From: Mycobacterium kansasii ATCC 12478
Lineage (GTDB): Bacteria; Actinomycetota; Actinomycetes; Mycobacteriales; Mycobacteriaceae
Direction: 5' to 3'
Assembly (NCBI RefSeq): GCF_000157895.3
Contig: NC_022663.1
Span: forward strand, 2,790,001-2,854,000
Length of the DNA: 64,000 nucleotides
Each line of letters starts with the position of its first letter. Position 1 is the stretch's first letter. A model generated the notes under the pieces. The model saw nothing but the letters and a program-made list of their open reading frames with translations. It did no database searches and was not told where the DNA came from. Position numbers and translations under genes: made by a program. Positions 44,497 through 53,549 of this stretch are shown here, piece after piece.

Positions 44497-45522
44497 ATGG
44501 TGGCGAACACACCTAACGACGGTCATCCCGTCGGCTGGCCGTCGCGCCTGTCGAAGGCCCGCTTGCACTTTGTGACCGGCAAAGGCGGCACCGGGAAGTC
44601 CACCATCGCGGCCGCACTGGCGCTGACGCTGGCAGCCGGAGGCCGCAAGGTCCTGCTCATCGAAGTCGAAGGGCGCCAAGGGATTGCGCAACTCTTCGAT
44701 GTCCCGCCGTTGCCCTATCAAGAGGTCAAAATCGCGACCGCCGAACGCGGCGGGCAGGTGAACGCACTGGCAATCGATATCGAGGCGGCGTTCCTGGAAT
44801 ACCTCGACATGTTCTACAACCTGGGCATCGCGGGCCGGGCAATGCGACGTGTCGGGGCGATCGAGTTTGCGACGACGATCGCGCCCGGCCTTCGCGACGT
44901 GTTGCTCACGGGCAAGATCAAGGAAACGGTGGTCCGCCTCAACAAGGGGACCAAGAACCCGGTGTATGACGCGATCGTGGTCGACGCACCGCCGACGGGC
45001 CGTATCGCGCGCTTCCTGGACGTCACCAAGGCGGTCTCCGATCTGGCCAAGGGCGGGCCGGTGCATTCGCAAGCCGAAGGGGTGGTGAGGTTGCTGCACT
45101 CCGATCAGACCGCTATCCATCTGGTGACGCTGCTGGAAGCGCTGCCAATGCAGGAAACCCTGGAAGCGATCGAGGAGCTCGCCGAGATGCAATTGCCGAT
45201 CGGCAGCGTCATCGTCAACCGCAATATTCCGGCCTACCTGAGTGCCGAGGACCTCGCGAAGGCAGCCGAGGGAGATGTCGACGCCGACTCGGTGCGGTCC
45301 GGTTTGGCAATGGCCGGAATCGAGCTGGCCGCAACGGATTTCGCCGGTCTGCTGACCGAGACGATCCAGCACGCCAGCCGAATCAGTGCACGCGCCGAAA
45401 CCGCGCAACAACTCGACGCCCTGCATGTTCCACGGCTGGAATTGCCCACGATTTCCGATGGTGTCGACTTGGGCAGCTTGTACGAACTTTCGGAATCGCT
45501 TGCGCAGCAGGGGGTTCGATGA
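44497..45522 (+). CDS. bagA: ArsA/GET3-like ATPase, first of a pair (Rv3679)
   Basis: 341 residues. Deviant Walker A FVTGKGGTGKSTIA near 27-40, switch I-like AIDIEAAFLEYLDMFY, and DAIVVDAPPTGRIARFLDV (switch II). Anion-transporting ATPase superfamily of the GET3 type. In M. tuberculosis this and the next gene product form a two-subunit ATPase reported to protect against glycerol and nitric oxide toxicity (named BagA/BagB; recalled). ATG 44497; overlaps the next gene as ATGA. Confidence 0.88.
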   Translation: MVANTPNDGHPVGWPSRLSKARLHFVTGKGGTGKSTIAAALALTLAAGGRKVLLIEVEGRQGIAQLFDVPPLPYQEVKIATAERGGQVNALAIDIEAAFLEYLDMFYNLGIAGRAMRRVGAIEFATTIAPGLRDVLLTGKIKETVVRLNKGTKNPVYDAIVVDAPPTGRIARFLDVTKAVSDLAKGGPVHSQAEGVVRLLHSDQTAIHLVTLLEALPMQETLEAIEELAEMQLPIGSVIVNRNIPAYLSAEDLAKAAEGDVDADSVRSGLAMAGIELAATDFAGLLTETIQHASRISARAETAQQLDALHVPRLELPTISDGVDLGSLYELSESLAQQGVR

Positions 45523-46679
45523 GCACTGTACCGAAACCCCTTGACATGGCCGCGATCCTGGCCGATACGTCCAATCGCGTTATTGTATGCTGCGGAGCCG
45601 GCGGTGTGGGCAAGACCACCACTGCCGCGGCAATTGCCTTGCGCGCCGCTGAATATGGCCGCACCGTCGTCGTCCTGACGATCGACCCGGCCAAGCGACT
45701 GGCCCAGGCCCTGGGCATCGACGACCTGGGTAACACACCGCAGCGAGTGCCACTGGCTCCGGAGGTGCCCGGCGAGCTGCACGGGATGATGCTCGACATG
45801 CGGCGCACGTTCGACGAGATGGTGGTCCAATACTCCGGATCCGAACGCGCACAATCGATTCTGGACAACCAGTTCTACCAGACCGTCGCCACATCGCTTG
45901 CCGGCACCCAGGAGTACATGGCCATGGAGAAGCTGGGTCAGCTTCTGGCGCAGGATCGCTGGGATCTGGTCGTGGTGGACACTCCGCCGTCGCGCAACGC
46001 GCTGGACTTTCTGGACGCGCCAAAACGCTTGGGCAGCTTCATGGATAGCCGGTTGTGGCGGCTGCTGCTGGCTCCGGGCCGGGGTATCGGCCGGTTGGTC
46101 ACCGGCGTCATGGGTTTGGCCATGAAGGCGATGTCTACTGTGCTCGGTTCGAAGATGCTGAGCGATGCCGCCACATTCGTGCAATCACTGGACGCCACAT
46201 TCGGGGGTTTCCGGGAGAAGGCTGACCGAACCTATGCGTTGCTGAAACGGCGCGGTACCCAGTTCGTGGTGGTGTCTGCGGCCGAACCCGATGCGCTGCG
46301 TGAGGCGTCGTTCTTCGTCGACCGGCTGACCCAAGAAGGCATGCCGCTGGCGGGCCTGGTGTTGAACCGCACTCACCCGATGCTGTGCGCACTACCCGTC
46401 GAACGGGCTATCGACGCGACCGAAACGTTGGAGGAGGAGCACAGCGAGTCGGAGGCGGCATCGCTGGCGGCAGCGGTGCTGCGGATCCATGCCGACCGCG
46501 GGCAGACGGCCAAGCGAGAGATCCGGCTGCTGTCCCGGTTCACCGGGGCCAATCCACACGTGCCTGTCGTCGGGGTCCCGTCGCTGCCGTTCGACGTCTC
46601 CGACCTGGATGCGCTGCGTGCGCTCGCCGACCAGATCGCCCCCGTCGGCGACGAAGCGGCCCGCGCAGCGGGCCGCTGA
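45519..46679 (+). CDS. bagB: ArsA/GET3-like ATPase, second of a pair (Rv3680)
   Basis: 386 residues. CCGAGGVGKTTTAAAIALRAAEYGRTVVVLTIDPAKRL is the P-loop and following strand, with Lys and Thr intact; DLVVVDTPPSRNALDFLDAP is switch II. Pairs with the preceding subunit through translational coupling (ATGA). The 3' end of the reading frame folds into a 9-bp perfect hairpin (46656-46676) directly before the stop codon. Confidence 0.88.
   Translation: MSTVPKPLDMAAILADTSNRVIVCCGAGGVGKTTTAAAIALRAAEYGRTVVVLTIDPAKRLAQALGIDDLGNTPQRVPLAPEVPGELHGMMLDMRRTFDEMVVQYSGSERAQSILDNQFYQTVATSLAGTQEYMAMEKLGQLLAQDRWDLVVVDTPPSRNALDFLDAPKRLGSFMDSRLWRLLLAPGRGIGRLVTGVMGLAMKAMSTVLGSKMLSDAATFVQSLDATFGGFREKADRTYALLKRRGTQFVVVSAAEPDALREASFFVDRLTQEGMPLAGLVLNRTHPMLCALPVERAIDATETLEEEHSESEAASLAAAVLRIHADRGQTAKREIRLLSRFTGANPHVPVVGVPSLPFDVSDLDALRALADQIAPVGDEAARAAGR
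46656..46676 (+). terminator. Hairpin at the 3' end of the second ATPase gene
   Basis: GCGGCCCGC, loop GCA, GCGGGCCGC, ending at the base before TGA. A partial second copy of the surrounding sequence (GTCGGCGAYGAAGCGGCC ... GGGCCGCT) follows at 46705-46742. No U tract, so termination is only possible, not shown. Confidence 0.45.
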
Positions 46680-47052
46680 GGAACCGGCCAATCCAGCCCC
46701 GAGTCGGCGATGAAGCGGCCAGCCTGCGGGGGACGGGCCGCTAGCCGCGATTCCGCCCGGGCGGCATCGAGCGTGTGCTGAGGGCGACGACTGTGAATCC
46801 TGGGCGCGGTCACGCCGGATTTTTCCGCCCCAGCCACACGCTCGACTCCGACAACTCACACTCGGCGTCGAAGATTCACGAAACCGGCCCTCACCGCGCC
46901 GAACAACGATACAGTGAGAAAACCGCGCTATTGTGCATACGCCAGTTCCTATTGGACACAAGGCAATTAGAGCCAGCGACGCCGACTCAGTAACAAAATC
47001 GTAATGAGGGACGTGGAGCCGGCCGGCTCGCTTGCACCCCTATCCGAGAGCC
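46680..47052. other. Intergenic region between convergent ATPase and whiB4 genes
   Basis: 373 bases. Apart from the partial repeat of the preceding hairpin region near 46705-46742, I see no gene, RNA or clear terminator. Its right part is richer in A and T. Confidence 0.5.
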
Positions 47053-47403
47053 TTAGCCGACGCTGCGACGCTTGCGCTTGTCGAGGTAGTCCGACCACGA
47101 GACCACCTCAGGATGTTGTTTGAGCAGTGCCCGGCGCTGACGCTCAGTCATGCCACCCCACACCCCGAACTCGACCTTGTTGTCAAGTGCGTCGGCCGCA
47201 CATTCCTGCATCACCGGACAGTGACGGCAGATCACCGCGGCTTTGCGCTGTGCGGCTCCACGGACGAACAGTTCGTCAGGGTCCGTCGCCCTGCACAGCG
47301 CTTTTGATACCCAGTTGATCCGTTCCTCCGCATCGGCACTGCGGAGAAGGTTTTGCGCCGACGTGAGGTTTGTCCTTCGAGCGGCCGGACGTGTTCCTGA
47401 CAC
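47053..47403 (-). CDS. whiB4: WhiB4 iron-sulfur redox regulator
   Basis: 116 residues from GTG 47403, with AGGAAGGGA upstream. Four cysteines (ALCRATDP; CRHCPVMQEC) bind a [4Fe-4S] cluster; GVWGG turn, then basic DNA-binding RQRRALLKQHPEV and KRKRR tail. In M. tuberculosis WhiB4 senses oxidative and nitrosative stress and condenses DNA when oxidised. The frame stays open 46 codons upstream but without family similarity. Confidence 0.95.
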   Translation of the reverse strand: MSGTRPAARRTNLTSAQNLLRSADAEERINWVSKALCRATDPDELFVRGAAQRKAAVICRHCPVMQECAADALDNKVEFGVWGGMTERQRRALLKQHPEVVSWSDYLDKRKRRSVG

Positions 47404-47764
47404 GAGCTGATCCCTTCCTCCCGGCCGCGAATCGCGGCCGCCCTCCTCGGGTACCAGCCGATGTTGCGACCTAAGACACACTGTGCACATCGGTGTTACC
47501 TGAATCTCACTGCGCTTATAAGTTAGGTGGTCAGGTGGCAATTGCGCAACAGTCTGATAACGCTTTTTTTGGGACGCGCGTCCCGACTTCTGCCGACCGG
47601 CCGGGGGAAAAGCACCCCCTCGGTCCCCGATTAGGTCCCTGACCTGTGACGCACGCGCAAAATAAGCGCCGAGGCGCCGACGGCGCCGCCGTCACCGCTT
47701 TCCTAAGAATTTTTTTCAGTCTCACGGCGCGGGGGCGTGACAGGGGGCCGCTACTGTAGTACGC
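47404..47764. other. Divergent promoter region whiB4 / ponA2
   Basis: 361 bases with no gene. It should contain both promoters; A/T runs occur at 47565-47571 and 47707-47716. A TGTGACGCACGC sequence near 47644 recalls half of a Crp site (TGTGA-N6-TCACA) but lacks the second half. No confident operator assigned. Confidence 0.5.
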
Positions 47765-50179
47765 ATGTCCGATCGCCCCCCGGTGGCGCTTACCCTGCTG
47801 AAGCTCGCGGGGTGTTGTGTGTTGGCCAGCGTCGTGGCCACGGCACTGATGTTCCCCTTCGCAGGCGGGCTCGGGCTGATGTCCAATCGCGCTTCTGAGG
47901 TAGTGGCGAACGGCTCGGCTCAACTCCTCCAGGGGGAGGTTCCGGCCGTGTCGACGATGGTCGACGCCAAGGGCAACACCATCGCGTGGCTGTACTCGCA
48001 GCGCCGGTTCGAGGTGCCCTCCGACAAGATCGCCAACACCATGAAGCTGGCGATCGTCTCCATCGAAGACAAGCGCTTCGCCGACCACAACGGCGTCGAC
48101 TGGAAAGGCACCCTCACCGGGCTCGCCGGCTACGCCTCCGGGGACCTCGACACTCGCGGCGGTTCCACCATCGAGCAGCAGTACGTCAAGAACTACCAGC
48201 TGCTGGTCACCGCCCAAACCGACGCCGAAAAGCGGGCCGCCGTCGAGACCACCCCGGCGCGCAAGCTGCGCGAGATCCGGATGGCGCTCACCCTGGACAA
48301 GACGTTCACCAAACCGGAGATCCTGACCCGCTACCTGAACCTCGTGTCGTTCGGCAACAACTCGTTCGGCGTGCAGGACGCGGCGCAGACCTATTTCGGC
48401 ATCAACGCCTCGGATCTGAACTGGCAGCAGGCGGCGCTGCTGGCGGGCATGGTGCAGTCGACCAGCGCGCTGAACCCCTACACCAACCCGGAGGGCGCGC
48501 TGACCCGACGCAACCTGGTCCTCGACACCATGATCGAGAACATCCCGCAAGAGGCCGACGCACTGCGTGCCGCCAAGGCGCAGCCACTGGGAGTGTTGCC
48601 GCAACCCAACGAGTTACCCCGCGGCTGTATCGCCGCCGGTGACCGCGCCTTCTTCTGCGACTACGTCCAGGAGTACCTCTCCCGCGCGGGGATCAGCAAA
48701 GACCAGCTGGCCAAGGGCGGCTACCTCATCCGCACCACGTTGGACCCCGACGTACAGGTCCCGGTCAAGGCGGCGGTCGACAAATTCGCTCCCCCGAACC
48801 TGGCCGGCATCTCCAGCGTGATGAGCGTCATCGCACCGGGCAAGGACTCACACAAGGTGCTGGCGATGGCCAGCAACCGCAAGTACGGCCTGGACACCGA
48901 AGCCGGTGAAACCATGCGGCCCCAGCCGTTCTCACTCGTCGGCGACGGCGCAGGATCCATTTTCAAGATCTTCACGACGGCGGCCGCGCTCGACATGGGT
49001 ATGGGCATCAACGCCCAGCTGGACGTGCCACCTCGATTCCAGGCCAAGGGCCTGGGCAGCGGCGGAGCCAAAGGCTGCCCCAAGGACACCTGGTGCGTGA
49101 TCAACGCCGGCAATTACCGCGGATCGATGAATGTGACCGACGCGCTGGCCACCTCCCCCAATACCGCCTTCGCCAAGCTGATCTCGCAGGTCGGAGTGAG
49201 CCGTACCGTCGACATGGCCATCAAGCTCGGCCTGCGGTCCTACGCCAATCCCGGCACCGCGCGCGACTACAACCCCGACAGCAACGAGAGCCTGGCCGAC
49301 TTCGTCAAACGCCAGAACATCGGGTCGTTCACCCTGGGTCCGATCGAGGTCAACGCGCTGGAGCTGTCTAACGTCGCGGCCACGCTGGCCTCCGGCGGCG
49401 TGTGGTGCCCGCCGAACCCGATCGACAAGCTGATCGACCGCAACGGCAACCAGGTTTCCGTCACCACCGAAACCTGCGAACAGGTGGTGCCCGAAGGTCT
49501 GGCCAACACCCTTGCCAACGCGATGAGCAAGGACGCCGTGGGCAGCGGCACGGCAGCCGGTTCGGCCGGCGCCGCAGGCTGGGACCTGCCGATGTCGGGC
49601 AAGACCGGCACCACCGAGGCACACCGGTCCGCCGGATTCGTGGGCTTCACCAACCGCTATGCGGCGGCCAACTACATCTACGACGACTCGACGTCGCCGA
49701 CCGATCTGTGTTCCGGACCGCTGCGCCACTGCGGCAACGGGGACCTGTACGGCGGCAACGAGCCGGCCCGGACCTGGTTCACCGCCATGAAGCCGATCGC
49801 CAACAACTTCGGCGAGGTGCACTTGCCGCCCACCGATCCGCGGTACGTCGAGGGTTCCGCGGCTTCCCGGGTACCCAGCGTGGCGGGGCTGGACGTGGAT
49901 CAGGCGCGGATGCGTCTCAAGGATGCGGGCTTCCAGGTTGCCGATCAGCCCAACGCGGTCAACAGCACCGCAAAGTACGGCGAAGTGGTCGGTACATCGC
50001 CCAGCGGCCAGACCATTCCGGGTTCGATCGTCACGATTCAGATCAGCAACGGCATCCCGCCGCCACCACCGCCGCCGCCGGAGGACGCGCCGCCGGTCCC
50101 GGTCGGTTCGCAGGTCATCGAGATCCCCGGGCTGCCGCCGATCACCATTCCACTGCTGGCTCCGCCACCGCCTCCGTAG
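47765..50179 (+). CDS. ponA2: Bifunctional class A penicillin-binding protein PonA2
   Basis: 804 residues. N-terminal membrane anchor, glycosyltransferase family 51 domain (VSIEDKRFADHNGVDW, catalytic Glu101; GGSTIEQQYVKN), transpeptidase domain with S398-I-F-K401 (active Ser), and K613-T-G-T; a single PASTA domain near 700-765 (VPSVAGLDVDQARMRLKDAGF), then a Pro-rich tail. Polymerises and crosslinks peptidoglycan; important in non-replicating survival and acid/heat stress in mycobacteria. Lies in the Rv3682 position. Confidence 0.96.
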   Translation: MSDRPPVALTLLKLAGCCVLASVVATALMFPFAGGLGLMSNRASEVVANGSAQLLQGEVPAVSTMVDAKGNTIAWLYSQRRFEVPSDKIANTMKLAIVSIEDKRFADHNGVDWKGTLTGLAGYASGDLDTRGGSTIEQQYVKNYQLLVTAQTDAEKRAAVETTPARKLREIRMALTLDKTFTKPEILTRYLNLVSFGNNSFGVQDAAQTYFGINASDLNWQQAALLAGMVQSTSALNPYTNPEGALTRRNLVLDTMIENIPQEADALRAAKAQPLGVLPQPNELPRGCIAAGDRAFFCDYVQEYLSRAGISKDQLAKGGYLIRTTLDPDVQVPVKAAVDKFAPPNLAGISSVMSVIAPGKDSHKVLAMASNRKYGLDTEAGETMRPQPFSLVGDGAGSIFKIFTTAAALDMGMGINAQLDVPPRFQAKGLGSGGAKGCPKDTWCVINAGNYRGSMNVTDALATSPNTAFAKLISQVGVSRTVDMAIKLGLRSYANPGTARDYNPDSNESLADFVKRQNIGSFTLGPIEVNALELSNVAATLASGGVWCPPNPIDKLIDRNGNQVSVTTETCEQVVPEGLANTLANAMSKDAVGSGTAAGSAGAAGWDLPMSGKTGTTEAHRSAGFVGFTNRYAAANYIYDDSTSPTDLCSGPLRHCGNGDLYGGNEPARTWFTAMKPIANNFGEVHLPPTDPRYVEGSAASRVPSVAGLDVDQARMRLKDAGFQVADQPNAVNSTAKYGEVVGTSPSGQTIPGSIVTIQISNGIPPPPPPPPEDAPPVPVGSQVIEIPGLPPITIPLLAPPPPP

Positions 50180-50247
50180 GCGCTGCGGCGAGCATCAGTG
50201 ACGTAAGAGACGAACAAACAGTCGCCGACCGGCAGTAGGCTGCCTGC

Positions 50248-51204
50248 ATGGCTGTTTCGCCCGTCCTGTTACGCACCGGTGCCGTCGCGCTCGGCTCGAT
50301 CGTCACCGGGATCGGTTACGCCGCGCTCATCGAACGCAACGCGTTCGTGCTACGCGAGATCACCATGCCCGTGCTGAGTCCGGGCTCCACACCGCTGCGG
50401 GTCCTGCATATCAGCGACCTGCATATGCGGCCCGACCAGCGACGTAAACAGGCCTGGTTGCGCGAGCTGTCCAGCTGGGAGCCCGACCTGGTGGTCAACA
50501 CCGGCGATAATCTGGCCCATCCCAAGGCGGTGCCGGCGGTGGTGCAGGCCCTGGGTGACCTGCTGCACCGGCCGGGCGTCTTCGTCTTCGGCAGCAACGA
50601 CTACTTCGGGCCACGCCTGAAGAACCCCGCCAACTACCTGATCAACCCGGGGCACCGCGTCCACGGCGAACCGTTGCCGTGGCAGGATCTGCGGGCGGCG
50701 TTCACCGAGCGCGGCTGGCTCGACCTGACCCATAACCGTCGCGAGTTCGAGGTGGCGGGGCTGCACGTCGCCGCGGCCGGCGTGGACGATCCCCACATCG
50801 ACCGGGACCGCTATGACACGATCGCGGGCCCGGCAAGCCCGGTCGCAAATCTGCGGCTGGGATTGACCCATTCACCGGAGCCTCGGGTGCTGGACCGCTT
50901 CGCCGCCGACGGCTATCAGCTGGTGATGGCCGGCCACACCCACGGCGGACAGCTGTGCCTGCCGTTCTACGGGGCCCTGGTCACCAACTGCGGGTTGGAC
51001 CGGTCGCGGGCCAAGGGGGCCTCACAGTGGGGCCCGAACATGCGGCTGCATGTCTCCGCCGGGATCGGGACGTCACCGTTTGCGCCGGTGCGGTTTAGCT
51101 GCCGGCCCGAAGCCACCCTGTTGACGTTGATCGCCAGCCCCATGGGCGGCCGGGACTCGAGCACGAACCTGGGCCGTTCGCAGCCGAGCGTCTCGGTGCG
51201 GTGA
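50248..51204 (+). CDS. Calcineurin-like metallophosphoesterase (Rv3683)
   Basis: 318 residues. N-terminal hydrophobic segment (LLRTGAVALGSIVTGIGYAALI) anchors or exports it; the catalytic domain shows HISDLHMRP (D-x-H), VNTGDNL (GDN), FGSNDYF (GN-like) and VMAGHTHGGQ (GHTH), the full two-metal set. Substrate unknown; similar to YkuE/Lpx-type membrane-associated phosphoesterases. Overlaps cysK2 as GTGA. Confidence 0.9.
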   Translation: MAVSPVLLRTGAVALGSIVTGIGYAALIERNAFVLREITMPVLSPGSTPLRVLHISDLHMRPDQRRKQAWLRELSSWEPDLVVNTGDNLAHPKAVPAVVQALGDLLHRPGVFVFGSNDYFGPRLKNPANYLINPGHRVHGEPLPWQDLRAAFTERGWLDLTHNRREFEVAGLHVAAAGVDDPHIDRDRYDTIAGPASPVANLRLGLTHSPEPRVLDRFAADGYQLVMAGHTHGGQLCLPFYGALVTNCGLDRSRAKGASQWGPNMRLHVSAGIGTSPFAPVRFSCRPEATLLTLIASPMGGRDSSTNLGRSQPSVSVR

Positions 51205-52310
51205 GCGATCGGACCCGCATCGCGGTCCGCAGCCTGTCCCGCAGCTGGACGGACAACGCGATCAGGCTGATCGAGGCCGACGCCCGGCGCAGCGCCGACA
51301 CCCACCTGTTGCGTTACCCGCTGCCGTCGGCCTGGTGTGCCGACGCTGACGTCGCGCTGTACCTGAAGGACGAGACGACACACATCACCGGCAGCCTCAA
51401 ACACCGGCTGGCGCGGTCGTTGTTCCTGTATGCGCTGTGCAATGGCTGGATCGGGGAGAACACGACGGTGGTCGAGGCGTCGTCGGGTTCGACGGCGGTG
51501 TCGGAGGCCTACTTCGCGTCCCTGCTGGGCCTGCCGTTCGTCGCGGTGATGCCGGCGGCGACCAGCGCGGCGAAGGTCGCACTGATCGAAGCACAAGGCG
51601 GCCGTTGCCATTTCGTCGAAAACTCGAGTCAGGTCTACGCCGAGGCGGAACGCGTCGCGGCCGAGACCGGCGGGCACTACCTGGACCAGTTCACCAATGC
51701 CGAGCGCGCCACCGACTGGCGTGGCAACAACAACATCGCAGAGTCGATCTACGCACAGCTGCTCGAAGAGAAACACCCCGTCCCGGACTGGATCGTGGTC
51801 GGTGCCGGAACCGGCGGAACCTGCGCGACGATCGGGCGCTACATCCGCTACCGGCGGCACGCGACCCGGCTGTGCGTCGTGGACCCGGAGAATTCGGCGT
51901 TCTTCCCCGCCTACGCCGAAGGTCGGTCCGACGTCGTGATGTCCGCGTCGTCGCGGATCGAGGGCATCGGCCGGCCGCGGGTCGAACCGTCGTTTCTGCC
52001 CAGCGTGGTCGACCGCATGGTGTCGGTTCCCGACGCCGCGTCGATCGCGGCCGCCCGCCACGTCAGTACCGTGCTGGGACGCCGGGTGGGGCCGTCCACG
52101 GGCACCAATCTATGGGGCGCGTTCGGCTTGCTCGCCGAGATGGTCTCCGACGGCCGCAGCGGTTCGGTGGTCACATTGCTCGCCGACAGCGGTGACCGCT
52201 ACGCCGACACCTACTTCGACGACGACTGGGTGAGTGCGCAGGGGCTCGATCCCAGCGGTCCGGCGGCGGCCCTGGCCGAGTTCGAACGCTCCTGCACCTG
52301 GAACCCTTGA
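51201..52310 (+). CDS. cysK2: S-sulfocysteine synthase CysK2 (PLP-dependent)
   Basis: 369 residues. PLP lysine K67 in HITGSLKHRL, phosphate-binding GAGTGGTCATIGRYI, substrate loop SSGSTAVSEAY (in place of TSGNTG of CysK). In M. tuberculosis CysK2 uses O-phosphoserine and thiosulfate to make S-sulfocysteine. GTG 51201 overlaps the upstream stop. A longer C-terminal tail than the CysK/CysM paralogs is normal for this member. Confidence 0.93.
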   Translation: MSDRTRIAVRSLSRSWTDNAIRLIEADARRSADTHLLRYPLPSAWCADADVALYLKDETTHITGSLKHRLARSLFLYALCNGWIGENTTVVEASSGSTAVSEAYFASLLGLPFVAVMPAATSAAKVALIEAQGGRCHFVENSSQVYAEAERVAAETGGHYLDQFTNAERATDWRGNNNIAESIYAQLLEEKHPVPDWIVVGAGTGGTCATIGRYIRYRRHATRLCVVDPENSAFFPAYAEGRSDVVMSASSRIEGIGRPRVEPSFLPSVVDRMVSVPDAASIAAARHVSTVLGRRVGPSTGTNLWGAFGLLAEMVSDGRSGSVVTLLADSGDRYADTYFDDDWVSAQGLDPSGPAAALAEFERSCTWNP

Positions 52311-52364
52311 GCCGGCAGTTTGGCGAGCCGACGGCCCGGTGCGATAGGCTGTCGTGGCTTCAAG

Positions 52365-52438
<74 letters not shown>

Positions 52439-52467
52439 CCTTGTGATCACAGGCACCGCTTCGACGC

Positions 52468-53160
52468 CTATGCGGTGACCAGGCTGTTCCGGGCCAGCGG
52501 CGTTCCGAAGTACCCGACTTCGGGATCGACGACGACGCTCTTGGTCTGGCCTTGTCGCGCCAGGACGTCGCGGGCCATCTGCTCGAACGAGATCTTGTCC
52601 GGCCCGCCGACATTCTCGATGCCGCCCAACGGTTTGCCTTCGGCCACCCGGGCCACCTCGGCGGCGAGGTCGGCGGCGGCGATGGGCTGGATCAGCGCAT
52701 CCGGGACGCGCACTTCGTCGCCGACGGTCATCGACGCCGCGATGGCGTCGGTGAACTCCGCGAACTGGGTGGCGCGCACGATCGAGTAGGGCAGCTCCGA
52801 TTCCTCGATGAGCTTCTCCTGGGCGACCTTCGCCCGCAGGTACCCGCTTTCGGGCAGCTGATCGCACCCGACGATCGACACCGCGACGTAGTGCCCGACG
52901 CCGGCGGCACGAGCGGCGGCCACGAGATTGGTGGTCGATGTCGTGAAGAACTCCATCACGGGATCGTCGTCGAAGGACGGTGAGTTCGACACGTCGACAA
53001 CGACGTTGGCCCCCCGCAGAGCCTCGTCGAGGCCTGCCCCAGTCAGGGTGTTGACGCCGGTGCTGGGCGACGCCGCAACCGCGTCGTGGTGGTGCTCCCG
53101 CAGCTTGTCGACCACTTTCGACCCCAGCACACCCGTGCCACCGATCACGACGATCCGCAT
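52468..53160 (-). CDS. Atypical SDR / NmrA-like NAD(P)-binding protein
   Basis: 230 residues. MRIVVIGGTGVLGSKVVDKLREHHHDAVAA is a Rossmann head with the GGTGxLG motif of extended/atypical SDRs (YwnB/NmrA type); AVSIVGCDQLPESGYLRAKVAQEKLIEESELPYSIVRAT is the usual middle part. No obvious YxxxK catalytic pair beyond Y...K in SGYLRAK, which does fit YxxxK. ATG 53160 has GGGGAA upstream. Not in this position in H37Rv. Reductase or redox sensor are both possible. Confidence 0.85.
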   Translation of the reverse strand: MRIVVIGGTGVLGSKVVDKLREHHHDAVAASPSTGVNTLTGAGLDEALRGANVVVDVSNSPSFDDDPVMEFFTTSTTNLVAAARAAGVGHYVAVSIVGCDQLPESGYLRAKVAQEKLIEESELPYSIVRATQFAEFTDAIAASMTVGDEVRVPDALIQPIAAADLAAEVARVAEGKPLGGIENVGGPDKISFEQMARDVLARQGQTKSVVVDPEVGYFGTPLARNSLVTA

Positions 53161-53289
53161 GGTTCCCCTTTTCCAATCGTCATGGGACCGTCAAGCCGGC
53201 CCGGGCCGCGTGGTGATTCCCGCAGAACCAAGCTAACGCGGTCCGCTCGGGGTGCTACCACTGGAGATTGCTACAAAGATGCGCGCGGG

Positions 53290-53517
53290 CTAAATGACAT
53301 GCCAATGGGTCAGCGCCGCAAACAAAACGATCCAGCCGGCCGAAATCACCAGGCCTGCGATCGCTTCGCCGCGGCCTTCGCCGGTTGCCTTGACCTGTGC
53401 GAGCGCGGCGATAGCGCAGATGACGCTCAACACCACCGCGCCGCCCACGGCGAACGCGAAGGCCGCCGGAGCGTACATGTTGGACTCGCGCTCCGGCACC
53501 CGCTGGTAGGTGGTCAT
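53290..53517 (-). CDS. Small DUF4190-like membrane protein (75 aa)
   Basis: Two hydrophobic segments: PAAFAFAVGGAVVLSVICAIAALAQV and GLVISAGWIVLFAALTHWHVI, with GEGRGEAIAG between, the usual DUF4190 pattern in actinobacteria. Function unknown. ATG 53517; the N-terminal head is hydrophilic. Lies between an SDR and a P450 gene on the same strand. Confidence 0.75.
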   Translation of the reverse strand: MTTYQRVPERESNMYAPAAFAFAVGGAVVLSVICAIAALAQVKATGEGRGEAIAGLVISAGWIVLFAALTHWHVI

Positions 53518-53549
53518 ATCGGCTATCCCCTTCGCGTTGGACCATGTCG

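Noticed and set aside
43804..45426. 540-codon minus-strand ORF through the RidA region
   Set aside because: Only its last 151 codons match RidA; the rest is antisense to the first ATPase gene.
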